Below are positions 1-8,716 of a DNA stretch of 44,322 nucleotides, piece by piece. Source of the stretch: Planctomycetota bacterium (lineage in GTDB: Bacteria > Planctomycetota > UBA8108 > UBA1146); assembly GCA_028825265.1 (NCBI GenBank), contig JAPKAM010000010.1:1-44322 (forward strand), read 5' to 3'. A program made the translations under genes and the position numbers. The notes below the pieces were generated by a model. It had not been told where the DNA came from. It searched no databases and worked only from the letters and a program-made list of their open reading frames with translations. The number at the start of each line of letters is the position of its first letter. The first letter of the stretch is position 1.

Positions 1-177
1 ATCCGGAACTCACGGCGGGCGAGCTTGGATCCAAACTATCAGAATCCCTCCCTGAGAGATCATCTAGAGGATAAGGTGACGAGGCGAACAATTTCAGAAG
101 CCGAGAAGCCACCGATCCTGATGATAACTGCTAGGCGGCGCGGCTCAAGCACCTGTAATGCCAACTCTGCCTTCTAG
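1..177 (+). CDS. Possible 3' end of an upstream gene (partial, unidentified)
   Basis: Frame 1 is open from the window edge to a TAG at 175-177, giving 58 codons that end ...STCNANSAF. The other two forward frames close early (TGA near 52, TAA near 72). The peptide is charged and contains a stretch reading DPNYQNPSLRDHLEDKVTRR. I do not recognise a family in it. An open run of this length is not very improbable by chance at this base composition, so this is only a candidate. If real, it is the C-terminus of a + strand gene about 100 bases upstream of the aconitase, whose start lies outside the window. Confidence 0.3.
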   Translation: MRNSRRASLDPNYQNPSLRDHLEDKVTRRTISEAEKPPILMITARRRGSSTCNANSAF

Positions 178-200
178 GCTGGCCTGAAGAGACATTCCAG

Positions 201-243
201 CACTGTGGTATTAGGCACGGTGGTCATAGGCACGGTGGTGGCA
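201..243 (+). repeat. Three imperfect 15-bp tandem repeats, with a weak sigma-54-like match
   Basis: Just upstream of the aconitase gene the motif TAGGCACGGTGGT occurs at 212-224 and 227-239, with a degenerate earlier copy (CACTGTGGTAT) from 201, all at about 15-bp spacing. The last copy can be read as GGCACGGTGGTGGC, which has the GG-N10-GC spacing of a sigma-54 promoter (229-242), about 35 bases before the ATG at 277. The bases flanking GG and GC are not optimal, so the promoter reading is weak. The repeat itself is plain in the sequence. Confidence 0.35.
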
Positions 244-276
244 GTGGAGCACCCCGCTTCGTGAATGGAGCCCGCA

Positions 277-2541
277 ATGTCGACTCATGATTCAATCAGG
301 GCTCTATTCGAGGGTGCAGCAGAGATTCACGAGAAGGCGAGACAATCGCTGGGTCGTGGCCTGACCCTCGCCGAGAAGATCCTTCTTTCACATATGGGAG
401 AGGACTTCACCACGGTTCCGCAACGTGGTGTTGATTACTGCGACCTCCATCCCGATCGCGTGGCGATGCAAGATGCCACTGCACAGATGGCCATCCTGCA
501 GTTCATGCAAGCAGGACTCAATCAGGTACAAGTTCCATCAACGGTTCATTGCGATCACCTGATTCAAGCCAGAGTAGAAGCGGCTCAAGATCTGGCTACA
601 GCGGAGCAGGTCAATGCAGAAGTCTATCGGTTTCTGAGGAGTGCCTCCGAGAAGTATGGAATCGGGTTCTGGAAACCGGGTTCCGGAATCATCCACCAGG
701 TGGTGCTGGAGAATTACGCATTTCCCGGCGGTCTGATGATCGGAACCGATAGCCATACTCCCAATGCGGGTGGACTCGGGATGCTGGCCATTGGCGTCGG
801 TGGAGCCGATGCCGTGGATGTGATGGCGGGATTGCCATGGAATGTTAAATGGCCAGGGGCGATTGCCGTGAAACTCAAGGGGAAGTTGTCTGGCTGGACC
901 GCCGCGAAGGATGTCATCCTCAAGGTCGCAGGTGAACTTACCGTCAAGGGTGGCACAGGCGCCATCGTCGAATACATCGGCGAGGGGGCCCGTACAATTT
1001 CATGTACCGGAAAGGCGACCATCACCAACATGGGAGCGGAGATTGGAGCGACCTGTTCAGTCTTCCCCTTCGACGAGGCGATGGCGGTGTATCTGGAAGC
1101 GACGGGTCGATCCGAGTGGGCTCAATTGGCCCGGGACCATGCCACTCTTCTGCGCCCCGATCCCGAGGTCGAGGCGGATCCAGGCTCGGCCTACGACCAG
1201 GTATTGGAGATCGATCTCGATCAATTGGAACCTCATGTGGTCGGTCCACATTCACCTGATCGTGCGCGCCCCATCTCTGAACTGGGCGCTGAAGCCAGAA
1301 GTGAAGGATGGCCTCTCGAGATCAGCGCCGCACTCATCGGGTCCTGCACCAACTCATCCTACGAGGACATGGATCGTTCGGCGACGATCGCAGATCAGGC
1401 TGTGGAAGCGGGTCTTCGGGCTCGCACCCAATTCCTGGTCACTCCAGGTTCCACCCAGGTGTTCCTGACTGTGGAGCGAGATGGTCAGGCGGCTTCATTC
1501 GAACAACTTGGAGGGACGGTACTCGCAAACGCCTGTGGCCCCTGTATAGGTCAGTGGCACAGGGAAGGTGTTGAGAAGGGGACTAGTAATAGCATCGTGA
1601 GTTCCTTCAACAGGAACTTTCCCGGTCGTAATGATGGGAATGCACAGACCTTGTCCTTCATCGCAAGTCCTGAAATCGTCACGGCATTTGCGATAGCTGG
1701 AAGGTTGGATTTTAATCCATTGGTCGATCCGATCGAGGGTGAAGATGGGAAATCCCAGTTACTTGCGATTCCCTCTGGCGAGAGCCTTCCGCCCAAGGGC
1801 TTCGTCATCGACGTGACTGGATTGGTGGAGCCTCCAGCCGATGGGTCGGGTATCGAGATCGATATCGATGGAGCCAGTGAACGGATCCAACTACTGACCC
1901 CCTTCGCCCGCCGGGAGGAATCCCAGCTGCAGCAGATGCGATTGCTGTTCAAAGCCAAGGGCAAATGCACGACGGATCATATCTCGCCCGCGGGTCCGTG
2001 GCTTCGTTTCAGAGGGCATCTGGAAAACATCTCCAGAAATATGTTCCTTGGCGCGATCAACGAGTTTCATGATTCCCCAGGTCTCGGCCATGACGCCACC
2101 GACCATGGAGTGAGTCGAGTGCTTCATGAGATCGCAGGAAACTACCGCGATTCTGGAACTGCCTGGGTTGTTGTTGGAGATGAAAACTACGGCGAAGGAT
2201 CGAGTCGAGAACACGCTGCAATGTGTCCCAGGTTCATGGGTTGTGGAGCCGTGATCGTACGTTCCTTTGCCAGGATTCATGAGACGAACTTGAAGAAGCA
2301 AGGTGTGCTTGCGCTCCGATTCGTCGACCCCACCAGTTTCAGCCTGGTGCAGGAACACGATGTCATCTCCATCGAAGGGCTGGCCAAATTTAGCCCTGGT
2401 AGTGAGTTCACTGCCGTCTTCAGTCACCAAGATGGATCCGAGGACCGAGTTCGTTGTAGTCATACTTTCAGCGAAAGTCAGGTGAATTGGTTCTGGAAGG
2501 GTGCTGCACTCAACGCCCTCACGGAATCTGGTGATGGATAG
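277..2541 (+). CDS. Aconitate hydratase, mitochondrial-type
   Basis: This is a TCA-cycle enzyme that interconverts citrate and isocitrate through cis-aconitate in the cytoplasm, using a [4Fe-4S] cluster. The 754-residue length and the overall sequence match the mitochondrial-type aconitase branch rather than the longer AcnA/IRP branch. Visible signatures are GTDSHTPNAGG (about 156-166), GSCTNSS with a cluster cysteine at about 357, and NACGPCIGQW with cysteines at about 420 and 423, followed by the swivel domain with GEGSSREHAA. An in-frame ATG also exists at 265. I prefer 277 because GGAG at 267-270 sits six bases before it as a Shine-Dalgarno site, giving the N-terminus MSTHDSIRALF. It is monocistronic or followed loosely, after 96 bases, by the secreted protein. 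There is no sign of damage. The family call is very secure; the exact start is less so. Confidence 0.95.
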   Translation: MSTHDSIRALFEGAAEIHEKARQSLGRGLTLAEKILLSHMGEDFTTVPQRGVDYCDLHPDRVAMQDATAQMAILQFMQAGLNQVQVPSTVHCDHLIQARVEAAQDLATAEQVNAEVYRFLRSASEKYGIGFWKPGSGIIHQVVLENYAFPGGLMIGTDSHTPNAGGLGMLAIGVGGADAVDVMAGLPWNVKWPGAIAVKLKGKLSGWTAAKDVILKVAGELTVKGGTGAIVEYIGEGARTISCTGKATITNMGAEIGATCSVFPFDEAMAVYLEATGRSEWAQLARDHATLLRPDPEVEADPGSAYDQVLEIDLDQLEPHVVGPHSPDRARPISELGAEARSEGWPLEISAALIGSCTNSSYEDMDRSATIADQAVEAGLRARTQFLVTPGSTQVFLTVERDGQAASFEQLGGTVLANACGPCIGQWHREGVEKGTSNSIVSSFNRNFPGRNDGNAQTLSFIASPEIVTAFAIAGRLDFNPLVDPIEGEDGKSQLLAIPSGESLPPKGFVIDVTGLVEPPADGSGIEIDIDGASERIQLLTPFARREESQLQQMRLLFKAKGKCTTDHISPAGPWLRFRGHLENISRNMFLGAINEFHDSPGLGHDATDHGVSRVLHEIAGNYRDSGTAWVVVGDENYGEGSSREHAAMCPRFMGCGAVIVRSFARIHETNLKKQGVLALRFVDPTSFSLVQEHDVISIEGLAKFSPGSEFTAVFSHQDGSEDRVRCSHTFSESQVNWFWKGAALNALTESGDG

Positions 2542-2572
2542 ATTCACCAGTTCTCGCACCGTTCGCTCTGGG

Positions 2573-2635
2573 TGATATCCTGGAAGTTGGGATAGTCGGG
2601 TGGCAATATTGGTCACCCTGAACGGCGGGATATCA
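2573..2635 (+). repeat. Inverted repeat TGATATCC ... GGATATCA between aconitase and secreted-protein gene
   Basis: An 8-base arm TGATATCC at 2573-2580 is matched by its reverse complement GGATATCA at 2628-2635, bracketing most of the short intergenic space. A second shorter pair, GGGTG and CACCC, lies between them around an AATATT core. The distal arm ends three bases before the ATG at 2638. It could form a leader hairpin or an operator. It has no U-tract, so it is not a classical terminator. Function is unknown. Confidence 0.35.
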
Positions 2636-2637
2636 TC

Positions 2638-4455
2638 ATGAAGCAGAGTGGATTCAATCCTGGATCGCGACCGGGTCTGATCGCGATCAGACCGTGGATG
2701 TTGTCTTTATTCTTGAGCATCTTGATTTCCACTGCCGGAGTCGGACAAGGGGTCGTTCTTTCTCTCGATACTGCTGATCTGACCGTGGCGCCGGGGATGC
2801 AATTCGATGTCGAACTACGAGTCGAAAACCCGGATGAGTTGTCGATTCAAGGAATCCAGCAGGTGGTGTCGTGGAATTCGTCGGCGCTTCAACTACTCTC
2901 CGTAACCCTTCCTGATCAAATTCTTGGGGCTCCCGCGGTGCTTGCACTGGCCTGGAACGCGCCTCCGCCGGTTGGACCCGGGGGTGATCTTGGTTGTAGC
3001 CAGTGGTGGGATGGACAGGGGGAAGAAGCCTTCAGTCTTGGGCTGGTACTGGATGGACCCTCGACGCAGGCTTCATTTCCTCTGGCAGTGTTACACATGC
3101 GGGTCAACGCCTTCGCGGGCAATGGCGATTCTACAATTTCAGCACCACTTGCTGATCTGTCATGTGGCTGGTTGGGGCCCATCGTCACCAATCCCACCGG
3201 AGAGATCATTGCCACGACGGCGACTTCATTGAATCTGACGGTCAGCGATCTTCCGGGACCTACCACTCTTCAGTGTGCTTCGGCGGCGGAGACGGTTTAT
3301 CTGACGTGGCAAGAATCAACTGTTTTCGATGTCATCCAGATCGAACGAGACGGAACTCTGCTGGCTGTACTGGATGGCGCAATCGGATCGTTCGAGGATG
3401 CTGGAATCCCACTCGGGACAGTGGTGAATTACCGGGTACGAGGTTTTTTAAACACTTTGCCATCGGCGGCATCGTCCTGCTCAGTGACCGTCGATGGAGC
3501 GATCGCTCAGCCGGTGGGATTATCGTGTGTGAGCAGTATCTCGGGGATCTTGATGAGCTGGCAAAATCCATTGCCCTATCAGTCCATCTCCATCATCAGA
3601 AATGGATCTACACTGGTATCTCTGCCTGCCGGGAGTTCCAGTTTTCTGGATGACAATCCTGATCTTGCGGGCATCATCGATTACCAAGTGGTCGGATCGA
3701 TCGGTGGACAATCGAGTGAAGCCAGTAGCTGCCAGGTCGATATCCCGGTTCCGGATGGACTTTTCATCCGAGGTGACTGCACTGCAGATGGAACCCTGAA
3801 CCTCGCGGATGCCGTCACCGCCTTGCAATATCTGTTCATCGGCGGTGAGATTCCCTGTGCATCGGCGGCTGATCATGACGATGATGGAACTCTGGATCTG
3901 AGCGACGGGATCTCTTTCCTCTCCTACCTGTTCATTCTCGGAGATCCGCCAGCACCTCCATTCCCAACGGTCGGGGCGGATCCCACTCCAGATTCGCTGG
4001 GCTGTGAGGTGTCGTGTACGGCGCCGGCATGTTTCATCGGGTTGGATGGAGATGAGTGTCATAGTGCGATCTTGGTGGGGCTGGGAGATAGCCAGTTCGA
4101 CACCACCAATTCGACCACTTCCACGGATCCCTACAGCGATGACAATTGCAATGCCAGTTTGCTGGGTCTGATGCAGCAGGATATTTGGTTCAGTTTCATG
4201 GCACCAGCGGATGGCTTCGCCTCCTTTTCTCTCTGCGAGCAGGTCGGCTTTGATTCGGATCTGGTGGTCTACGAAGGATTTTGCACTTCGATGGTACAAC
4301 TCGGCTGTAATGGAGATGACAACAGTTGCCTGAATTTACTGAATTCCAGAGTGAGTGGAATCCCGATCAGTCAGGGCGCCAGTTACCTGATTCGGATTGG
4401 CGGTTGGGACAACCTGGCGTATGGCTCGGGAACCCTGAGCATTACCATCGACTGA
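2638..4455 (+). CDS. Secreted cohesin-like / FN3-like / dockerin-like modular protein
   Basis: This is an exported protein of 605 residues with no catalytic domain that I can recognise. After a charged N-region, the hydrophobic segment MLSLFLSILISTAGVG (about 21-36) is a Sec signal peptide. Residues about 40-203 resemble a cohesin-type beta sandwich (LSLDTADLTVAPGMQFDVEL). Two fibronectin-III-like repeats follow (about 207-286 and 292-370), each with the pattern LxW ... RDG/RNG ... YxV. A paired calcium-loop, dockerin-like module (about 378-436) and the proline-rich PFP...DPTPDSLGCE tail come next, then a C-terminal beta-sandwich (about 465-605). This layout is typical of planctomycete exported proteins. 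The function is unknown; surface attachment or protein-protein binding is an inference. Its 3' end overlaps the end of the opposing PPTase gene by 14 bases. Confidence 0.85.
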   Translation: MKQSGFNPGSRPGLIAIRPWMLSLFLSILISTAGVGQGVVLSLDTADLTVAPGMQFDVELRVENPDELSIQGIQQVVSWNSSALQLLSVTLPDQILGAPAVLALAWNAPPPVGPGGDLGCSQWWDGQGEEAFSLGLVLDGPSTQASFPLAVLHMRVNAFAGNGDSTISAPLADLSCGWLGPIVTNPTGEIIATTATSLNLTVSDLPGPTTLQCASAAETVYLTWQESTVFDVIQIERDGTLLAVLDGAIGSFEDAGIPLGTVVNYRVRGFLNTLPSAASSCSVTVDGAIAQPVGLSCVSSISGILMSWQNPLPYQSISIIRNGSTLVSLPAGSSSFLDDNPDLAGIIDYQVVGSIGGQSSEASSCQVDIPVPDGLFIRGDCTADGTLNLADAVTALQYLFIGGEIPCASAADHDDDGTLDLSDGISFLSYLFILGDPPAPPFPTVGADPTPDSLGCEVSCTAPACFIGLDGDECHSAILVGLGDSQFDTTNSTTSTDPYSDDNCNASLLGLMQQDIWFSFMAPADGFASFSLCEQVGFDSDLVVYEGFCTSMVQLGCNGDDNSCLNLLNSRVSGIPISQGASYLIRIGGWDNLAYGSGTLSITID

Positions 4456-5167
4456 GGCCGACCAGTTGTGGATCGACATCTACCATCTGATGATCGACCC
4501 CTGCATAAGTGATGGCGTATCGGACCATCGAAGTGCGTTCTCCTGCGATGATGGACCAGAGCGCCGGATGATCGCCCTCAATTCTTGAATCGAGCAGGTC
4601 GCCTCCTTTAGCAGGATTCACCTGGCAGTCGAATTTCCGCAATGGGATGGTCATTCCTCCGCCATGCGCCTTCACGAATGATTCCTTCTGGGTCCAGAGA
4701 TGGAAGAAAGAGGTCCGTTGCTGATCGACCGGCAGCGCTCGCCACTGGCTCAACTCCCGCGGACTGAAACAACGGGCTGCCAAGTCTTCTATAGGTGCAT
4801 CCGGGCGCACCCTTTCCAAATCGACTCCGATGCTATGGCAGGTCGAAATAGCAACCATCGCCAGAGATTCGGTGTGCGACAGATTGAATACGATCGGTTC
4901 GTCATCGAGGGTTGGTTTGCCATGCTTGCCGATGTTTAGGAAAATTTCTGGCGCCGCGATTCCGAGGTAATGGGAGAGCACCAATCTCAAGCCTGCTCGA
5001 GCCACGGTGGCTCGGAGCCCAATCTCTGGCACCACCCCACGATTCTTCATCGGCTTCTCTGATTCGGGCAGGAACTCGACCAGCTGATCGATTCGTTCGA
5101 GCGATTCATCGAGGCTGAAACACCACACCTCGATGGTCTGATCATCTGGCGTGGGGTTGAGATTCAT
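4442..5167 (-). CDS. Sfp-type 4'-phosphopantetheinyl transferase
   Basis: It transfers phosphopantetheine from CoA to the serine of ACP domains. Its probable target is the three ACPs of PfaA, encoded at the head of the same operon. The 241-residue protein shows the family signatures GKP (83-85), FNLSHT (94-99), GVDLE (114-118, with the magnesium-binding Asp and Glu) and WTQKESFVKAHGGGM (158-172). The ATG at 5167 overlaps the oleD stop as ATGA, so I chose it over a 27-residue upstream extension to 5248 that would run through oleD. It is the last of eight coupled genes. Its TAA lies inside the 3' end of the convergent secreted-protein gene. The enzyme family is secure; the ACP target is inferred from position. 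Confidence 0.93.
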   Translation of the reverse strand: MNLNPTPDDQTIEVWCFSLDESLERIDQLVEFLPESEKPMKNRGVVPEIGLRATVARAGLRLVLSHYLGIAAPEIFLNIGKHGKPTLDDEPIVFNLSHTESLAMVAISTCHSIGVDLERVRPDAPIEDLAARCFSPRELSQWRALPVDQQRTSFFHLWTQKESFVKAHGGGMTIPLRKFDCQVNPAKGGDLLDSRIEGDHPALWSIIAGERTSMVRYAITYAGVDHQMVDVDPQLVGLSRW

Positions 5168-6168
5168 CGGACTGGTTCTGACGTTTGAGTGAGACTGTCT
5201 GCGAGGCGCTGAAGCCCATCTTCGGTGGAGATTCTCGGTTCCCAACAAAGATCATTTCTGGCTGCAGACAGATCGAACCAATGACTGGTCGACAGTTGTT
5301 TGGCCGTGAAACGAGTCAATGAAGGCTCCCCGGTGACTCCTGGAATTCGATGGAGCCATTCCAGAAGGGTGGCGATCCACCAGGCCATTCGAGGCGAGAC
5401 ATCCGGTTTGATCACTTCCAGATGAGCCGCTTTCAGGATTCCTGCGATCAAGCGATGGAGTTCGATCGGTTCCCCGTTGGCGATGAAGTAGCAACGCCCA
5501 CAACAGGGCGACCCGATCCTCAAGACATCGAGTGCGGCGACGTGAGCATCGATCACATTGTCGATGTATGTCGCATCGATGAGAGTTCCGGGAGCATCGA
5601 TCAGACGTAGTCGCCCCTTCCGGGCTCTCTCGAGAATACGAGGGACAAGATGACGATCTCCTGGCCCCCAGACCAGGTGAGGACGGAGAGCGACGGTCGC
5701 TAAATTTTCGTCGTTTGCAGAAAGCACAGCCTTCTCTGCCAACGCCTTGGTTCTTGGGTAGTGCGCAAGGAATTTCTCAGGATACGGAACCTGCTCGTCG
5801 ATTCCTTCCTGGTGGTCGCCAGAGAAGACCACGCTCGGAGATGAAGTGAAAATCAACCGTTCGACTCGCTGAAGTCGACATGCTGCGATGACGTGTTCTG
5901 TTCCCAATACATTACATTCATCGAAGTGGCGTGCAGGACCCCAGACTGCTGCGAGTGCCGCAACATGGAACACGACCTGACAGCCAGTGACTGCCAGGCG
6001 TACGGCTTCAGCATCGGCGAGGTCGCCACGAATGGTCACGATTCCATCATCTTCCAGCTGTGGGTAATCTCCTCGCTGGAAGGTCACGACATCATGCCCA
6101 AGTTTCTTCAAGCGCCGGCTCAGTTCTCCACCGATGAATCCACCGGCTCCGGTCACCAGGATCTTCAT
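5164..6168 (-). CDS. oleD: OleD-type NAD(P)-dependent 2-alkyl-3-ketoacid reductase
   Basis: This is the second step of head-to-head olefin synthesis: reduction of the 2-alkyl-3-keto acid made by OleA to a 2-alkyl-3-hydroxy acid. It is a 334-residue extended short-chain dehydrogenase. The dinucleotide-binding motif GAGGFIG is at residues 7-13, a TSSPSVVF segment at about 108-115 supplies the catalytic Ser region, and the YxxxK pair is Tyr137 and Lys141 (YPRTK). The sequence also resembles 3-beta-hydroxysteroid dehydrogenase-like proteins, to which OleD is related. The OleD call therefore rests mainly on its place after oleA, oleB and oleC. It overlaps oleC upstream (ATGA at 6168-6165) and the PPTase gene downstream in the same way. 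Confidence 0.9.
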   Translation of the reverse strand: MKILVTGAGGFIGGELSRRLKKLGHDVVTFQRGDYPQLEDDGIVTIRGDLADAEAVRLAVTGCQVVFHVAALAAVWGPARHFDECNVLGTEHVIAACRLQRVERLIFTSSPSVVFSGDHQEGIDEQVPYPEKFLAHYPRTKALAEKAVLSANDENLATVALRPHLVWGPGDRHLVPRILERARKGRLRLIDAPGTLIDATYIDNVIDAHVAALDVLRIGSPCCGRCYFIANGEPIELHRLIAGILKAAHLEVIKPDVSPRMAWWIATLLEWLHRIPGVTGEPSLTRFTAKQLSTSHWFDLSAARNDLCWEPRISTEDGLQRLADSLTQTSEPVR

Positions 6169-7811
6169 CGAAGATTCCGTGCAGCGAATTGGCTCAAGGA
6201 TTCACGATTAATCTTGGCGTTGTGGCGGATATCGACAGGGAATGGACCCGGAAAGATGAAGTGTTCGATCTGGTCAGCCCCGGACACGGAAGAACCGAGC
6301 CTCTTCAGTTCTTCGATGAGTGGAATCGGATCAGACCCTGAGGTTTCGTTCAACTCGACACAAAGAACCGCTTTCTGCTGACCTGAAGGACCGAATCCGA
6401 CCAGCGCAGTGCGGCGAACTCTGGGGTGAAGGTCGAATACTCGTTCGATGGCGACGGTGTGAAGATCTCCGGTGGCGGTGGTGACCATCTGTCCACGTCG
6501 ACCTCGAAACCAGATTCTAGCCAAAGAGTCGAGGGTTCCTAGGTCACCGGTTCGGTGCCACAGCACTCCTTGTGGGTCGATGTACTTGTGAGCTTGGTCG
6601 GACTCTAGATCATCGTAGTAGGTCCGGGTCACCACCGCACCGCTGGCCCAGATCTCTCCGGCCCCCCCGGGAGCGAGTACATTTTCTGGTTGAGGTTTGT
6701 GGTCGATGGTGACGATGCGGATTTTGATTCCCTCGACCGGGGATCCGAGGCAGATTCCTTTTCCCAGAAGAGTCTCAGTTCTCGTTTCTAGAAATTCGCG
6801 GTGATCGATGCAGCAGAGAGGCATCGCTTCGGTGGCCCCATACGGAGTCTCGATGATGGCCTCGGGCGAAAGAGCCGCGACTAACGATTCAATTTCATCG
6901 TGACGAGCGGGAGCACCGGCGCTGACGATGCGACGCAATCCTGGCGCTTGCAGTTCGTTTTCACTCATGTAACGAGCCAGGTTGCCGAGCAATGCTGGTG
7001 AGGCGAACAAACTGGTGATGTTGAATCGATCCAGCAGATCCAGCAGGTGGACCGGGTTCGCTTCGGCGGGCCGGGTGAAATCGATGCTGGGAATAATCGA
7101 TGTCATTCCCAGTGCCACGCCGAACAGGCCGAAGAGGGGGAAAGTGGGGAGGTCCACCTCGCCTGGCTTGATCCGGTGCAAGCGACCAATCCAATCGATT
7201 TGACTCTCGATCAATGAATGATGGGAAACCGCACCCTTGGCCGGGCCAGTGCTGCCGGAGGTGAACAAGATGGCCGCAGTTTCCGATGCGTCAAGCACTG
7301 GTTCATCGAATGGAATCGCATGATCGACCTGTTTGCGAAGGTCTTCGATCCTCCGGGTGAAGGGTGGTATCAGCCCTCGACCCACCGAGATTCGGTGTTG
7401 GATGGTCGCCCTTGACCAGCCCATCAGGGCGCGTCCACGATGGGCACGAGGGATTCCGATGAATGCCTTCGGAGCCGCGCGAGCAATACACCGTCCTAGT
7501 CCTGGAATCCCCATTCCGGGGTCGATCATGACGATCGGCGCCCCGATGCGCAGCAACGCAAAGGTACAGGCTAGAAATTCACGACCTGGAGGGACCATCA
7601 GGACCGTGTTCATTCCACGTTTGATTCCTTGGCGGGTGAGTGCGTGACAGGTGCGATCGACCAGTTGGTCGAGTTCCTGAAAAGTGCGCGGTTGCCAGCT
7701 CTGTCTATCCAACTCCCACACGGCGACCTGGTCTGGACGATCCTTGGCCTGCTGACGCAAGCGACGGGCCACTCCAGCGGTCGGTGTGTAAGTCTGAGCG
7801 AGGGTACTCAT
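6165..7811 (-). CDS. oleC: OleC-type beta-lactone synthetase (AMP-dependent ligase family)
   Basis: It converts the beta-hydroxy acid from OleD to a beta-lactone using ATP. It is a 548-residue member of the ANL adenylating superfamily. Core motifs are intact: the P-loop-like TSGSTGPAKG (about residue 184), YGATEAMP (about 322) and HRTGDLG (about 420). The C-terminal small domain is shorter than in acyl-CoA synthetases, ending after a KINRES-type segment that contains the expected lysine. Fatty-acyl ligases share all these motifs. OleC is chosen because of the gene order oleA-oleB-oleC-oleD and the resemblance to OleC proteins. The start ATG at 7811 overlaps the oleB stop as ATGA. Confidence 0.92.
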   Translation of the reverse strand: MSTLAQTYTPTAGVARRLRQQAKDRPDQVAVWELDRQSWQPRTFQELDQLVDRTCHALTRQGIKRGMNTVLMVPPGREFLACTFALLRIGAPIVMIDPGMGIPGLGRCIARAAPKAFIGIPRAHRGRALMGWSRATIQHRISVGRGLIPPFTRRIEDLRKQVDHAIPFDEPVLDASETAAILFTSGSTGPAKGAVSHHSLIESQIDWIGRLHRIKPGEVDLPTFPLFGLFGVALGMTSIIPSIDFTRPAEANPVHLLDLLDRFNITSLFASPALLGNLARYMSENELQAPGLRRIVSAGAPARHDEIESLVAALSPEAIIETPYGATEAMPLCCIDHREFLETRTETLLGKGICLGSPVEGIKIRIVTIDHKPQPENVLAPGGAGEIWASGAVVTRTYYDDLESDQAHKYIDPQGVLWHRTGDLGTLDSLARIWFRGRRGQMVTTATGDLHTVAIERVFDLHPRVRRTALVGFGPSGQQKAVLCVELNETSGSDPIPLIEELKRLGSSVSGADQIEHFIFPGPFPVDIRHNAKINRESLSQFAARNLR

Positions 7812-8716
7812 ACTCGCTCCAGCGATCTTGCCACCGACTCGCGGAAGGATCGAATCGCCGGGATCACTCGCTCAGGAGCATCGTCGAGGAGGAGATGACT
7901 ACAGTCATCCCATCGATGATGTTCAGCAGCCGGAAAACGGCGTAACCATTCGTTCAGGAAACCATCGTCAAAGACCGGATCTTTCGATCCCCATAGCAAC
8001 AGCAATGGATGTTGCGACAGGGCAGAGAGTCCCGCTTCTACCTCGGCCAGCGTATCCCAGGAAGGATCGGAACGGTCGACCGGGATGTCCTGAACGAAGC
8101 GGTGTACCGCCAATCTGCTGTGGTAGTCGTGGTAGGGCGCCCGGTAGCCGGCTCGCTCGGCTCGTGACAGGCGTCTTCTGCGAGTTCCGATGGCCAGGGT
8201 GCCGAGGACGAACGCATCGAGCCGTCGGACCAAGAATTCACCGATCGGTCCTCGCGCCGGACGGATAATCCATGGAAACTTCATTCCCTTCGGAAGGGCA
8301 AATGCTGCGGTGTTCATCGCCACCAGCGATGAGAATCGTTGTGGCCTTCGGCCTGCGACACCGAACCCGATCGCCCCTCCCCAGTCATGTGCGACCAGAG
8401 TCGCTCCAGATTCGATGCCGAGGTGATCGAGCAATCGTTCCAGATCGTCGATTCGATCACCGAGTCTGTAGTTGTAGTCGGATTCCGGTGGTTGGTCTGA
8501 AAATCCACATCCGATGTGGTCTACGGCGATCACACGATGAGACATCGAGAGTTGAGAAATCAACCGTCTATAGTAGAAGGACCATGTCGGGTTTCCGTGG
8601 ACACAGATGATGGGATCACCCTGGCCCTCATCGACATAATGCATCCGATATCCACAACCACGGTCAAACCAGTGGTTCTGAAAGGGAAACTCTTCATCGA
8701 CAAACAGACGATTCAT
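7808..8716 (-). CDS. oleB: OleB-type beta-lactone decarboxylase (alpha/beta hydrolase)
   Basis: This is the last step of olefin synthesis: removal of CO2 from the beta-lactone to leave an internal alkene. The 302-residue protein has the haloalkane-dehalogenase-like alpha/beta hydrolase fold. The oxyanion segment HGNPTW is at 40-45. The nucleophile is Asp111 in AHDWGG, as in OleB and haloalkane dehalogenases, rather than the serine of esterases. The catalytic histidine is probably His274 (CSHLLLDD). Many bacteria fuse OleB to OleC, but here they are separate with an ATGA overlap. The open frame reaches 8743; I chose 8716 because that ATG overlaps the oleA stop as ATGA and gives the natural start MNRLFVDEEF. 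A dehalogenase is the main alternative, but the context argues against it. Confidence 0.92.
   Translation of the reverse strand: MNRLFVDEEFPFQNHWFDRGCGYRMHYVDEGQGDPIICVHGNPTWSFYYRRLISQLSMSHRVIAVDHIGCGFSDQPPESDYNYRLGDRIDDLERLLDHLGIESGATLVAHDWGGAIGFGVAGRRPQRFSSLVAMNTAAFALPKGMKFPWIIRPARGPIGEFLVRRLDAFVLGTLAIGTRRRRLSRAERAGYRAPYHDYHSRLAVHRFVQDIPVDRSDPSWDTLAEVEAGLSALSQHPLLLLWGSKDPVFDDGFLNEWLRRFPAAEHHRWDDCSHLLLDDAPERVIPAIRSFRESVARSLERV

Noticed and set aside
1891-2616. - strand open frame of 241 codons opposite aconitase
   Set aside because: It is a shadow of the aconitase swivel domain, with no family motif or ribosome site.
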